From NCBI GenBank assembly GCA_963662965.1, contig OY759970.1, positions 3,286,001 to 3,350,000 on the forward strand: a DNA stretch of 64,000 bases. Reading direction: 5' to 3'. Under the pieces are notes generated by a model. The model had not been told where the DNA came from, did not search any database, and saw only the letters and a list, made by a program, of their open reading frames with translations. The first letter of the stretch is position 1, and every line of letters begins with the position of its first letter. This document shows, piece after piece, positions 51,859 through 60,652 of this stretch. The translations under genes and the position numbers were made by a program. Origin of the DNA: DTWD01 sp963662965. GTDB lineage: Bacteria; Acidobacteriota; Vicinamibacteria; Vicinamibacterales; UBA8438.

Positions 51859-52976
51859 CACGCGGGTTCCGTCTGGTCGCCGGACGCATCGCCCTCGTTC
51901 GTCGGGGGCGGAGCCCCGTCGCTGAGCGCGGACCACATCGCTTCGCGTAGTGCCGACAATCCTTCTCCGCTCACCGCCGAGACGCCGTAGCAAGGGATGG
52001 CCAGGTCGTCGAGGTAGGCGCGGAGCTGCTCGAGCCGATCCGGGTCGTCGAGCGCGTCTATCTTGTTCGCCGCCACCAGTTGCGGTTTCCCAGACAGCTG
52101 CAGCGCGGCGTCGCCGTCCGTGGCCAGGTCGCCCTCGCCACCCTGAAACTTCGACAACTCGGCTTGAATCGTCTTGAAGTCCTCGACCGGATCGCGACCG
52201 GTGAGCGAGGAGATGTCGATGAGGTGAACGAGCACTTTGGTGCGCTCCAGGTGGCTCAGAAAGCGGTGGCCGAGTCCGTGGCCGGCGTGGGCTCCCTCGA
52301 TCAGCCCAGGCACGTCCGCCAGCACGAAGCTCCGTTCCTCGTCCATCCGGACGACGCCAAGCTGCGGCGTCAGAGTGGTGAACGGGTAGTCGGCGATCTT
52401 CGGACGCGCGGCCGACAGCCGCGCGATCAACGTCGACTTCCCGACATTCGGGTAGCCGACGAGACCGATGTCGGCGAGAAGCTTGAGCTGTAGACGCAGC
52501 GTGCACGTCTCACCGCGGTGACCCGGTTCGACCCGTCTCGGTGCACGATTCGTGGGCGTGGCGAATCGTTGGTTGCCCCGCCCACCGTGCCCGCCCGCCG
52601 CAGCCTGCCAGACTTGCCCCACCGTGGCGAGGTCGACCAGTCGAGTGGGCGCGTCTCTCGGTTCGGACGGGTCACTGTCGGGCTTCGCATACACGACGGT
52701 GCCGGCCGGGACGTCGAGATAGAGGTCGGGCCCCGCGCGCCCGGTTCGGTTGGAGCCCTCGCCGTGCGCGCCGCGCGGGGCGCGGTGGATCGGGTGGTAC
52801 TTGAAGTTGACGAGGGTGTTCAAGTGGGCACTCGCCCTCAAGTAGACGGAGCCGCCGCGGCCACCATCGCCCCCGTCCGGTCCGCCGCGGGGTACGGATC
52901 TTTCTCGGCGAAAGCTGAGGCAGCCGTTTCCCCCATCGCCGGCCGCAACTTGGATGTCGACATCGTCGACGAACAT
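51858..52976 (-). CDS. obgE: GTPase Obg/CgtA
   Basis: 372 residues. The glycine-rich Obg fold (VAAGDGGNGCLSFRRERSVP, GGPDGGDGGRGGSVYLRA), then the G domain with GLVGYPNVGKSTLIARL (G1), DYPFTTLTPQLGVV (G2/switch I), LADVPGLIEGAHAGHGLG (G3) and NKIDALDD (G4). A short acidic tail follows; no OCT domain. Obg functions in 50S ribosome assembly. It follows rpmA as in most bacteria. Confidence 0.97.
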   Translation of the reverse strand: MFVDDVDIQVAAGDGGNGCLSFRRERSVPRGGPDGGDGGRGGSVYLRASAHLNTLVNFKYHPIHRAPRGAHGEGSNRTGRAGPDLYLDVPAGTVVYAKPDSDPSEPRDAPTRLVDLATVGQVWQAAAGGHGGRGNQRFATPTNRAPRRVEPGHRGETCTLRLQLKLLADIGLVGYPNVGKSTLIARLSAARPKIADYPFTTLTPQLGVVRMDEERSFVLADVPGLIEGAHAGHGLGHRFLSHLERTKVLVHLIDISSLTGRDPVEDFKTIQAELSKFQGGEGDLATDGDAALQLSGKPQLVAANKIDALDDPDRLEQLRAYLDDLAIPCYGVSAVSGEGLSALREAMWSALSDGAPPPTNEGDASGDQTEPA

Positions 52977-53008
52977 GCCGGATGAACGTGGCGGGTACGG
53001 AGCCTTCG

Positions 53009-53272
53009 TCAGTGGCCTTCGACGGGCACGACGCTGATCACGCGGCCCCTCGAGCCATGGTCCTCAAAACGAACGCGACCGGGGGCCGTCGCAAACAGCG
53101 TGTCGTCCTTGCCCAACCCGACGTTCAGCCCCGGGCGAAAGCGGCGACCCCGCTGCCGCACGAGAATGGCCCCGCCCGGCACAACGTTGCCGTCGAACCG
53201 CTTCACGCCGAGCCGCTGGGCCTGAGAGTCGCGACCGTTGCGTGAACTGCCCTGACCCTTCTTATGCGCCAT
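53009..53272 (-). CDS. rpmA: 50S ribosomal protein L27
   Basis: 87 residues with MAHKKGQGSSRNGRDSQAQR, the family start, GVKRFDGNVVPGGAILVRQR, and VGLGKDDTLFATAPGRVRF. Complete. It is 32 bp from obgE and 45 bp from rplU, the standard ribosomal cluster. Confidence 0.97.
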   Translation of the reverse strand: MAHKKGQGSSRNGRDSQAQRLGVKRFDGNVVPGGAILVRQRGRRFRPGLNVGLGKDDTLFATAPGRVRFEDHGSRGRVISVVPVEGH

Positions 53273-53317
53273 GATTGCCTCGTGAACGATGGGGGAGCCC
53301 TGCGGCCTGGGCCCGGC

Positions 53318-53632
53318 TCATCCGACGTGGACGCCGGTGATGCGGACCTTGGTCAGGGCGGTCCGATGACCGATGGTGCGGCGCCACGCCTTGCGTCGCT
53401 TCTTGCGAAAGACACGAATCTTTGTGCCTCGCCCTTGTTCGTCGACTACGCCCGTCACCGTCGCGCTCGCGATGAACGGGGTCCCGGCGACGGGCGTACC
53501 GTCATCATCGACGAACAACACGCGATCAAAGGTTACCTCGTCGCCGACAGGCTGGTCGATGTGATCGATGGTGACCACCGAGCCCTCTTCGACCCGCACT
53601 TGGCGGCCGCCGCTTTGAATGATTGCGAACAC
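53318..53632 (-). CDS. rplU: 50S ribosomal protein L21
   Basis: 104 residues from the GTG at 53632 (FAIIQSGGRQVRVEEGSVVT), the usual length; the longer frame upstream is not needed. A ribosome binding site CGGAGAGG precedes it. Other blocks: VTFDRVLFVDDDG, TKIRVFRKKRRKAWRRTIGH. First gene of the rplU-rpmA-obgE-nadD-rsfS-comF group, so the promoter should be in the 145-bp gap upstream, although no clear -35/-10 was found. Confidence 0.95.
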   Translation of the reverse strand: MFAIIQSGGRQVRVEEGSVVTIDHIDQPVGDEVTFDRVLFVDDDGTPVAGTPFIASATVTGVVDEQGRGTKIRVFRKKRRKAWRRTIGHRTALTKVRITGVHVG

Positions 53633-53776
53633 GCCCGAACCTCTCCGAGAAAACGACACGACGACAAGACTTACGCTATCTCTAAGGTTTGAGTCCGAGG
53701 CTCGTCGCCCACGCCAACAGGAAAGTTTACCAGGTTGCTGCTCGGATGGACAGCCGGTAGAGACGCGTCTTAACGT

Positions 53777-54613
53777 CTATCTGAGCATGGTCCGCGTGCC
53801 CCGGATGCTCTGGTCGGCCAGCGCCCCGAGAAATGAAGGCAGCAGGCGGTCCATTAGCTCAAAATACGACGAGAGCGCCGGCGAGTTGTGGGAGACGTCG
53901 TACAGCACCTCTTCCCGGTGGCGTTCCGTGTGGAGCGTGACCCCGGTTCCGCCATCGATGAAGATGAACTTGGGGCTCAGCACGAATCCCTTCCGGTCGC
54001 GATAGGCCCGCATCGGTACCACCCGTCGCCGTCCGAAGTCATCGTAGATCTCGCGTTCACGCGCCACCATGCCGGAGCGCTGATGAGAAGTGAAGTAGAC
54101 CGTGCCGGTGACGATCAGCGGACTCTGATGTTCCTCGCCGAGCTGCCGCCAGTAGCTCACGTTGGCGAAGATCGACTCGTAGGCCTCGAGTTCTTCCTCA
54201 CTGAGAGTCTCGTCCTCTTCCCCCTCGACATCGTCCTGGCCGTTGTCGTCCTGGGCGGAGAGCGGCGCGCCACTCGTCGTGCGGCCGAGCCCATCGCCGC
54301 TGGCCGCGTCTTGGTCGGCCAGCACGTCGCCTTCCAGCTCGGCGATCGCCAGGAGATCGAGCACTTCGGCATCGATGACGTCGAGGCGTGATTCGTTGCG
54401 CAGCTGGCTGCGTAGCAGACGCGCCGTCTCGAGATTCGTGTCGACTTCGCTGGTCCCGCCGGCCAGAAAGCCGGCGACGAGTATGCGCTGGAATCGCGCG
54501 ATCTCCAGCTTTGGCTGAAGTGGGGTCTCGATCGGCACTTCATAGGAGTTCGTGCATGCCGAGACGCCGAGAAGAAAGAGCGCGCTAACGGTCGTTTTCT
54601 GAAAGGCGGTCAT
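53777..54613 (-). CDS. Conserved lipoprotein of unknown function
   Basis: 278 residues. MTAFQKTTVSALFLLGVSAC is a lipobox signal. The mature part begins PIETPLQPKLEIARFQRILV, has an acidic low-complexity insert (EGEEDETLSEEELEAYESIF), and a C-terminal domain with SPLIVTGTVYFTSHQR and FVLSPKFIFIDGGTGVTLHT. The pattern of a leading signal followed by an alpha/beta domain that names other lipoproteins recalls CsgG/LpoB-like folds, but I cannot assign it. Its start overlaps the end of the TPR gene by 29 bp, so the two are probably translated together. Confidence 0.75.
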   Translation of the reverse strand: MTAFQKTTVSALFLLGVSACTNSYEVPIETPLQPKLEIARFQRILVAGFLAGGTSEVDTNLETARLLRSQLRNESRLDVIDAEVLDLLAIAELEGDVLADQDAASGDGLGRTTSGAPLSAQDDNGQDDVEGEEDETLSEEELEAYESIFANVSYWRQLGEEHQSPLIVTGTVYFTSHQRSGMVAREREIYDDFGRRRVVPMRAYRDRKGFVLSPKFIFIDGGTGVTLHTERHREEVLYDVSHNSPALSSYFELMDRLLPSFLGALADQSIRGTRTMLR

Positions 54614-54989
54614 AGATTTCCCTGAAGAGGTCGTAGTTCTGTTGAATATTAATGTCGTTCGGGGCGAGGTCGAGCGCCTCTTCGTAGGCCTCGAGCGCCT
54701 CGTCGAACATCCCCTTCTGCTCGTACGCGATGCCGAGGTTGTTCCAGGCCGCAGGATACGACGGATCGATTTCCGTGGCGCGCTTCCAGCGATAGGTCGC
54801 CTCATCCCAGAGCTCGCGCTGCGCCACTTTCATTCCGAATTCGACCTGCGCTCGCGCGTCGTCACGCACATCAGCCGAAAGGGTGGGCGCGGAAGCGCCA
54901 ACGAGGGTGATGGCAAGAACAGTCAGAATGGTCGCAGCCCGTAGTGAAAGCCCCACTGCATTCGACCGGCGCTGCATTCCGTCTGCCAT
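54585..54989 (-). CDS. Small TPR-repeat protein with repeat-derived N-terminus
   Basis: 134 residues. Tetratricopeptide repeats are clear: EATYRWKRATEIDPSYPAAW, NNLGIAYEQKGMFDEALEAY and EEALDLAPNDINIQQNYDL. The N-terminal MADGMQRRSNAVGLSLRAAT is encoded by the end of repeat element A5; the hydrophobic stretch ATILTVLAITLVGASAPTLS works as signal peptide. A GTG nearer the signal (VGLSLR) could be the original start. It is coupled to the lipoprotein gene downstream, so they may act together in the envelope. Confidence 0.7.
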   Translation of the reverse strand: MADGMQRRSNAVGLSLRAATILTVLAITLVGASAPTLSADVRDDARAQVEFGMKVAQRELWDEATYRWKRATEIDPSYPAAWNNLGIAYEQKGMFDEALEAYEEALDLAPNDINIQQNYDLFREIYDRLSENDR

Positions 54990-55105
54990 CGTTGCTCCTC
55001 GGTCAAATACTGCCGGTATTCTCCCTCGTCACGCCTCGTCCTGGCCGGCCGCTACCTTATTCAACTGGGGTCTCGATGCAACGCGGGGTTTCACCACGGG
55101 CTGCG
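54933..55105. repeat. Repeat family A, copy A5 (full, about 173 bp)
   Basis: Left arm CGCAGCCCGTAGTGAAAGCC and right arm, reverse complemented, CGCAGCCCGTGGTGAAACCC, with the family core (GTATTCTCCCTCGTCACGCC) in between. The left arm is inside the 5' end of the TPR gene and supplies its first codons. Arms have diverged more than in A3 or A4, suggesting an older copy. Confidence 0.8.
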
Positions 55106-55400
55106 AACTCGTACGGGACGTACCCCGAGTGAATCACGGTTGATCGAAATATAGCCAGGTCGTGCGGCTTGGGCAAGTGTCTGGGGAGAATCACTCCAAC
55201 CTCAAACTAAGATAGCAAGAGGCGTGCCGTCGGTCCGGTGCCGACGGTGTATTTGCCGCGTCCTCGCGCCCGTCTCACATCGAGAAAAGTGCGTACTGAC
55301 ACACTCAGTGTGACGCTTGGGCGCGCGGTCCGGGTTCGCCGGCCGTGGTCCGCTTCTTGCGATAACCAGTCCGCCGTGGCGTGGCAGCAAGGTGTGGTCG
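55106..55400. other. Intergenic DNA before the dprA remnant
   Basis: About 300 bp. Contains a perfect 7-bp hairpin CCGTCGG-N7-CCGACGG (55227-55247) and a short palindrome CACACTCAGTGTG. No gene is supported. It may hold the old dprA promoter and/or the promoter for the minus-strand TPR gene. Confidence 0.4.
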
Positions 55401-56512
55401 AGGCGGTCGCGCTCTCCTTGGTTCTTGACCGATACCAGGCGCCGCCGCGCGCTGTTGGCGTCAGACGCCGGCGATGAAATCGATCAGCGACGGGAGGTCG
55501 ATCTTGGTGCGTTGACCGCGCGACTGGGCGACCTTCCGTCAACTCTGCGGCCGGAGGGCCGCGCCTGCCGGGCGGAGGCGTTGCAACTGCTCGCGGCGGC
55601 GACGGCGGCGGGCATGACCGCTCTCACCTGGCAGGACAGTCGCTATCCGCCGCGGCTGTCCGTCATCGACGACCCACCGGCGGTCATTTGGGTGCGCGGC
55701 CGGGTGGAAATGCTCAGTCGCCTGTTCGGTGGCGATTGTCGGATCGCGGGCTGCGTCCCACCACGCCCTGACGGCGGCAGGGCAGTTGGGATCCGATCTG
55801 GGCTGCCGTGGCGTCACTGTGGTCAGTGGCATGGCCCGCGGCGTCGACGCCGCCACGCACCGCGGCGCACTTACCGGCCCGGGCCCGACGGTGGCCGTGC
55901 TGGGCTCTGGAGTGGACGTCGTGTACCCTCGAGAGCACGGGGAGCTGATGAACGCCATCGCTCGGCGCGGGGGGTGATGAGCGAATGGGGCCCCGGCGTC
56001 CCCCCGCTGGCGTATCACTTCCCGCTCCGAAACCGGCTGATCAGCGGCCTGGCTGCTGCCGTCGTCGTCGTCGAGGCGACGGCACGCAGCGGGTCGTTGA
56101 TCACGGCGCGCTATACCGCGGATCAGGGACGCGAGGTGATGGCGGTGTCGGGGAACGTGTTGAGCGGCCGGAATCGGGGTGCCCACGCCTTGATCCGTGA
56201 TGGGGCAAAGATCGTCGAGACTGCGGACGATATCCTAAAAGAAGAAATAGTCGAGTTGGACGAAAGAGTCGAGTTGGGGGAAAGGGTTGAGCCCGCAGAA
56301 CCGGTCGAGCGGGCGCGGGGAGGCCGGAAAACGACCCGGTCCTACGGCACATGGATCCCGGGGAGGTCTACAATGTCGACACGATTTCCGAGCGGAGTGG
56401 GCTCGACAGCGGCGCGCTCTTGGCGAAGTTGACCGACCTGGAGTTCGATGGGCGAGTGCAGCGACTCGGCCCTGGACGATTCGTCCGGGGTTCCCGAGTG
56501 GTGGTAACGTAA
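55400..56512 (+). pseudogene. dprA: DprA (DNA-processing protein), multiply frameshifted
   Basis: Pieces of one DprA lie in different frames. First piece: RRRALLASDAGDEI, ALTWQDSRYPPRLSVIDDPP, AVIWVRGRVEMLSRL. Second piece (frame shift near 55725): VAIVGSRAASHHAL, GVTVVSGMARGVDAATHRGA, VAVLGSGVDVVYPREHGELM. Third piece after a G-run at 55969-55974: VMSEWGPGVPPLAYHFPLRN, LISGLAAAVVVVEATARSGS. Fourth piece: the C-terminal winged helix (DTISERSGLDSGALLAKLTD), in a further frame after about 56335, ending at 56512. The N-terminal piece may involve another shift near 55440. DprA loads RecA on incoming DNA in transformation. The frames cannot give one protein as sequenced. Confidence 0.85.
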
Positions 56513-56552
56513 AAAAGCGAGGCTTCCCCGTCGACGGCAAAGAAGAGAAGAA

Positions 56553-58964
56553 ATGGCGAAAACGCTGGTCATCGTGGAATCGCCGGCAAAGGCTAAGACG
56601 ATCAACAAGTACCTGGGCCTGGACTTCAAGGTCGTCGCGTCGATGGGCCACATCCGCGACCTCCCCAAGAGCAAGCTCGGGGTTGAGGTGGAAAACGGGT
56701 TCGCCCCGGTTTACGAATCGATCCCCGCCCGGAAGAAGGTCATCAAACAGCTAAAGGACGCCGCGAAGAGTGTGAGCCAGGTCTATGTCGCGACCGACCC
56801 CGACCGCGAAGGCGAGGCGATTGGCTGGCACCTGGCGCGTGAGCTCGGCACGAAGAAGCGCAAGGTCGGGCGCTTGATGTTCAACGAGATCACGAAGTCG
56901 GCCGTCTTGGCGGCGCTCGACAAGGTGGGTGAGATCGACCAGAAGATGGTCGACGCGCAGCAGGCCCGCCGCGTGCTCGACCGATTGGTCGGCTACAAGC
57001 TGAGCCCGCTCCTGTGGGACAAGGTGCGTCGCGGGCTGAGCGCCGGCCGTGTCCAATCGGTGGCGCTCAAGCTGGTGTGTGAGCGCGAGGCGGATATCGA
57101 GGCGTTCAAAGCGGAGGAATACTGGCACATCGTCGCCCGTCTGGCCGGCGGCTCTCCACCGGAGTTCGAGGCGAAGCTCGCCAAGAAGGGCACGAGCGCC
57201 ATCAAGATCGGCAACGAGGCCGAAGCGAACGCAGCCCTCGCCGATCTCGACCAGGCCGCCTTCGTGGTCAAGTCGGTCGCCACCAAGGAGCGGAAGAAAT
57301 CGGCCGCACCCCCGTTCATCACCAGCAAGCTACAGCAGGCGTCGCGGTTCCCGGTGAAGCGGACCATGATCGTCGCCCAGCAGCTGTACGAGGGGATCGA
57401 GCTTCCGGGCGAGGGGTCGGTCGGCCTGATCACCTACATGCGAACCGATTCGACCCGGGTCTCCGAACAGGCGATCGGCGACATGCGGGACTTCATCGGC
57501 GCGACGTATGGTCCTGACTTCGTACCGACGAAGCCGAATCGCTACCGGGCTAAGAAGGGTGCGCAGGACGCGCACGAGGCGATCCGGCCGACGTCGACCG
57601 CCTACGATCCGGAGACGGTGCGGCCGCATCTGACGAAGGAGCAGTACTACCTCTACCGGCTGATCTGGAGCCGCTTCGTGGCCTCGCAGATGCCGCCCGC
57701 GACGTTCGACGACACCACCGTCGATGTCGGCGCGGGAGACTACACGCTGCGGGCCAAGGGGTCGGTGCCGAAGTTCAGCGGCTGGATGAAAGTCTACGAG
57801 AAGGACACGGCCGAAGACGCGGCGAACACCGAGACCACGACCGATGCCGAGGCGGACCTGGACGCAGTCACCGGCCAGCTGCCGATGGTCGCGGAGGGCG
57901 ACGCGCTCGCGCTCAAGAAGCTGACGCCGGAGCAGAAGTTCACCCAGCCGCCGCCCCGGTTCAGCGAAGCGACGTTGGTCAAGGAGCTCGAAGAGAACGG
58001 GATCGGACGCCCGAGCACCTACGCGTCGATCATCGGGACGCTGCAGGCCCGCGAATACGTCGAGAAGCTCGAGGGGCGGTTCAAGCCGACCCGGCTGGGA
58101 CGGCTCGTGACCGACCTCCTGGTCAAGAGCTTCGACGACATCATTCAGGTCGACTACACGCGTGAGATGGAGGACAACCTCGACAAAATCGAGGAGGGGG
58201 CCGCCGACTACGTCGGGACGCTGTCGAACTTCTACAAGAAGTTCAGCTCCGAGCTCGACAAGGCATCCAAGAAGATGCCGAACATCAAGGTGAACGGCCT
58301 GCCGAGCGACGAGACCTGCGACAAATGCGGGTCGAAGATGATCATCAAGGTCGGCAAGTTCGGGATGTTCCTCGCCTGCAGCGCATACCCGGACTGTCAG
58401 AACACCCGCGAGCTCGAGAAGACCGAAGAGTCGGCCGACGAGCAGGAGGAGACCTGCGAGAACTGCGGAAAGCCGATGGTGGTCAAGCGTGGTCGATTCG
58501 GACAGTTCCTCGCCTGTACCGGGTACCCGGACTGCAAGACGACCCGCAAACTCATTTCGACGTCATCGGGCCTGGCCGCAGCGAAGCCAGACCAGCCGCT
58601 CGATGAGAAGTGTCCGAAGTGCGACTCCCACTTGGTGATCAAACATGGACGTTTCGGGGAATTCACCGCGTGCAGCGACTACCCGAAGTGTCGGCATGTC
58701 AAGCTCAAGAGCATGGGCGTCGCGTGTCCGCGAGACGGCGGAGACATCGTGGAGCGCAAGTCGAGACGCGGTCGGGTGTTCTATGGCTGCAGCAACTATC
58801 CTGATTGCGATTTCACCGTCTGGAACAAGCCGCTCGATGAGGTGTGCCCGCAATGCAAGGCGCCGTTCCTCGTCGAGAAGGTGACCAAGCGCTGGGGCCG
58901 CCAGGTGTTGTGTCACAAGGACGATTGCGACTACGCCCGCAACGAAGAGCTGGCGGCGGTCTAA
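56553..58964 (+). CDS. topA: DNA topoisomerase I
   Basis: 803 residues. TOPRIM start LVIVESPAKAKTINKYLGLD, DPDREGEAIGWHLARELG, the catalytic tyrosine in GLITYMRTDSTRVSEQAI near residue 297, and the gate region PSTYASIIGTLQAREYVEK. The C-terminus has five zinc-ribbon modules, four of them starting with a CxxC pair (CDKC, CENC, CPKC, CPQC) and ending YPDC or similar, while one begins CPRDGG. The enzyme relaxes negative supercoils. The ATG is preceded by AAGAGAAGAA. Repeat B6 starts 5 bp after its stop. Confidence 0.97.
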   Translation: MAKTLVIVESPAKAKTINKYLGLDFKVVASMGHIRDLPKSKLGVEVENGFAPVYESIPARKKVIKQLKDAAKSVSQVYVATDPDREGEAIGWHLARELGTKKRKVGRLMFNEITKSAVLAALDKVGEIDQKMVDAQQARRVLDRLVGYKLSPLLWDKVRRGLSAGRVQSVALKLVCEREADIEAFKAEEYWHIVARLAGGSPPEFEAKLAKKGTSAIKIGNEAEANAALADLDQAAFVVKSVATKERKKSAAPPFITSKLQQASRFPVKRTMIVAQQLYEGIELPGEGSVGLITYMRTDSTRVSEQAIGDMRDFIGATYGPDFVPTKPNRYRAKKGAQDAHEAIRPTSTAYDPETVRPHLTKEQYYLYRLIWSRFVASQMPPATFDDTTVDVGAGDYTLRAKGSVPKFSGWMKVYEKDTAEDAANTETTTDAEADLDAVTGQLPMVAEGDALALKKLTPEQKFTQPPPRFSEATLVKELEENGIGRPSTYASIIGTLQAREYVEKLEGRFKPTRLGRLVTDLLVKSFDDIIQVDYTREMEDNLDKIEEGAADYVGTLSNFYKKFSSELDKASKKMPNIKVNGLPSDETCDKCGSKMIIKVGKFGMFLACSAYPDCQNTRELEKTEESADEQEETCENCGKPMVVKRGRFGQFLACTGYPDCKTTRKLISTSSGLAAAKPDQPLDEKCPKCDSHLVIKHGRFGEFTACSDYPKCRHVKLKSMGVACPRDGGDIVERKSRRGRVFYGCSNYPDCDFTVWNKPLDEVCPQCKAPFLVEKVTKRWGRQVLCHKDDCDYARNEELAAV

Positions 58965-58968
58965 ACGT

Positions 58969-59239
58969 CAGACGGGGCGTGCGGCGACCAAGCTTAGACT
59001 GGGGGAATATCGCGCTCGGCCGAACGGTCGAGCCTCGCGCGCTTTCCCCAGACCCCCTCGCTCGCTCACTCGTGGGGACCCCGAATGCCCCACTCCGTTC
59101 GCTAGCGTATGGTGTGGGACAGCCGAGTCATTCGAAGTACGATCAGGGCGCGCACGGCGCGCCCCCGCCGGCACGGAGTGGGGCGAAAGGGTCCCCGCGA
59201 GTGCTGGCCGGTGGGGTCGGGGCCGTAGGCCCCGTCTAG
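58969..59239. repeat. Composite repeat B6 with family C unit
   Basis: Starts CAGACGGGGCGTGCGGCG 5 bp after the topA stop; a family C unit follows at 58996-59072 (AGACTGGGGGAATATCGCGC ... CCCCAGACCCCCTCGCTCGC), then B in minus orientation (TTCGAAGTACGATCAGGGCG, hairpin GGGCGCGC-ACG-GCGCGCCC, end GGCCCCGTCTAGA). The outer ends are inverted repeats. The end lies 4 bp before the trmFO ATG. Confidence 0.78.
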
Positions 59240-59242
59240 ATT

Positions 59243-60652
59243 ATGGTCACAATCATCGGCGGTGGATTGGCCGGCAGCGAGGCGGCATGGCAGGCCGCTT
59301 CGCGCGGCGTCCGGGTTTCCCTTCACGAAATGCGACCGGTGCGCATGACGGCGGTGCATCGTACCGACCGATTGGCGGAGCTCGTCTGTAGCAACTCGTT
59401 CCGCGGGGACAAGCTCGAGCATGCCGTGGGGCTTCTCAAAGAAGAGATGCGGCAGCTCGACTCCCTGGTCATGCGTGTGGCCGACGCGACCCGAGTGCCG
59501 GCGGGAGGGGCGTTGGCGGTCGACCGCGATCGATTCGCCGAGGGGGTGAGCTCGGCACTCCACGCCGAGCAGCGGATCGAGATCCATCGGGAGGAGGTCG
59601 ACCACCTTCCAGAGCCGGCTGGTACGACCAAACCGGTCATCGTCGCCACCGGACCGCTGACGTCGCCGCGACTGTCGGCCGACGTCACCGCGCTCATCGG
59701 TCGTGAGCAGCTGTACTTCTTCGACGCGATCAGTCCGATCGTGCACGCAGAGTCGATCGACCACGGGAGAGTGTTTCGGGCGTCGCGCGCCGGACGCGGG
59801 AAGCCTGTCGAGGACGCCGCGCCTGGACGCGCATGCGGGGACGACACAGGAGACGGTGATTACCTGAACTGTCCGATGACCGCCGACGAGTACGGTCGCT
59901 TCTATGACGCGCTGACCACGGCCGAGCTCGCCGAGGTGCACGATTTCGATCGAACGCCGTTCTTCGAGGGGTGTCTCCCGATCGAAGTGATGGCCCATCG
60001 TGGTGTCGACACGCTTCGGTTTGGACCGATGAAGCCGGTTGGCCTGGTCGATCCGAGCACCGGCCGGCGGCCGTACGCGGTGGTCCAGCTCCGCCAAGAC
60101 AACCTGGCGGCCGATCATTTCAGCCTGGTCGGGTTTCAGACGCAGCTCAAGTGGCCAGAGCAACGGCGGGTGCTCCGTCTCATCCCGGGACTCGAGCACG
60201 CCGAGTTCGTACGACTCGGCATGATTCACCGCAATACCTACATCAACGCGCCGACCGTACTCACACCGACGTGGCAAATGCGGAGCCGGCCAGACGTGTT
60301 CTTTGCCGGCCAGCTCTCCGGCGTCGAGGGATACGTCGAGTCTGCCGCGTCGGGTCTTGTCGCCGGCATCAATGCCGCCGCCCTCGCGCGCGGCGAGGTG
60401 AGCCGCGCGCTTCCCCGCACGACAGCGATTGGCGCGCTGGGGTACTACGTGTCGCACGCGGCCGCCGAGAACTATCAGCCGACAAACATCGCGTACGGTC
60501 TGATCCCGTCGCTCGACAACCCGCCGCGCGGCCGTCAGGCGAGGCGCGGGGCGCTTGCGGCCCGCGCCCTGGCCGACCTGGCCGCGTGGCGGTCGCGCGG
60601 GTGGGGGGCGGACCATGATCAGACCAGGGGAATATCACCCTCGGTCGCATGA
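59243..60652 (+). CDS. trmFO: Methylenetetrahydrofolate--tRNA-(uracil-5-)-methyltransferase TrmFO
   Basis: 469 residues. FAD-binding start VTIIGGGLAGSEAAWQAASR, CSNSFRGDKLEHAVGLLKEE, YLNCPMTADEYGRFYDAL with the active cysteine, GPMKPVGLVDPSTGRRP, FAGQLSGVEGYVESAASGLV and YQPTNIAYGLIPSLDNPP. It makes m5U54 in tRNA with folate and FAD. Most of the final residues (DQTRGISPSVA) are encoded by the family C repeat that follows, suggesting the repeat has replaced the original 3' end. The ATG lies right after repeat B6. Confidence 0.95.
   Translation: MVTIIGGGLAGSEAAWQAASRGVRVSLHEMRPVRMTAVHRTDRLAELVCSNSFRGDKLEHAVGLLKEEMRQLDSLVMRVADATRVPAGGALAVDRDRFAEGVSSALHAEQRIEIHREEVDHLPEPAGTTKPVIVATGPLTSPRLSADVTALIGREQLYFFDAISPIVHAESIDHGRVFRASRAGRGKPVEDAAPGRACGDDTGDGDYLNCPMTADEYGRFYDALTTAELAEVHDFDRTPFFEGCLPIEVMAHRGVDTLRFGPMKPVGLVDPSTGRRPYAVVQLRQDNLAADHFSLVGFQTQLKWPEQRRVLRLIPGLEHAEFVRLGMIHRNTYINAPTVLTPTWQMRSRPDVFFAGQLSGVEGYVESAASGLVAGINAAALARGEVSRALPRTTAIGALGYYVSHAAAENYQPTNIAYGLIPSLDNPPRGRQARRGALAARALADLAAWRSRGWGADHDQTRGISPSVA

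Noticed and set aside
53318..53659. Longer L21 starting nine codons upstream
   Set aside because: The GTG at 53632 has the ribosome binding site and gives the universal L21 length.
55729..55977. Rossmann-fold piece of DprA as a separate small gene
   Set aside because: Its flanks in other frames complete a normal DprA, so it is a piece of one broken gene.
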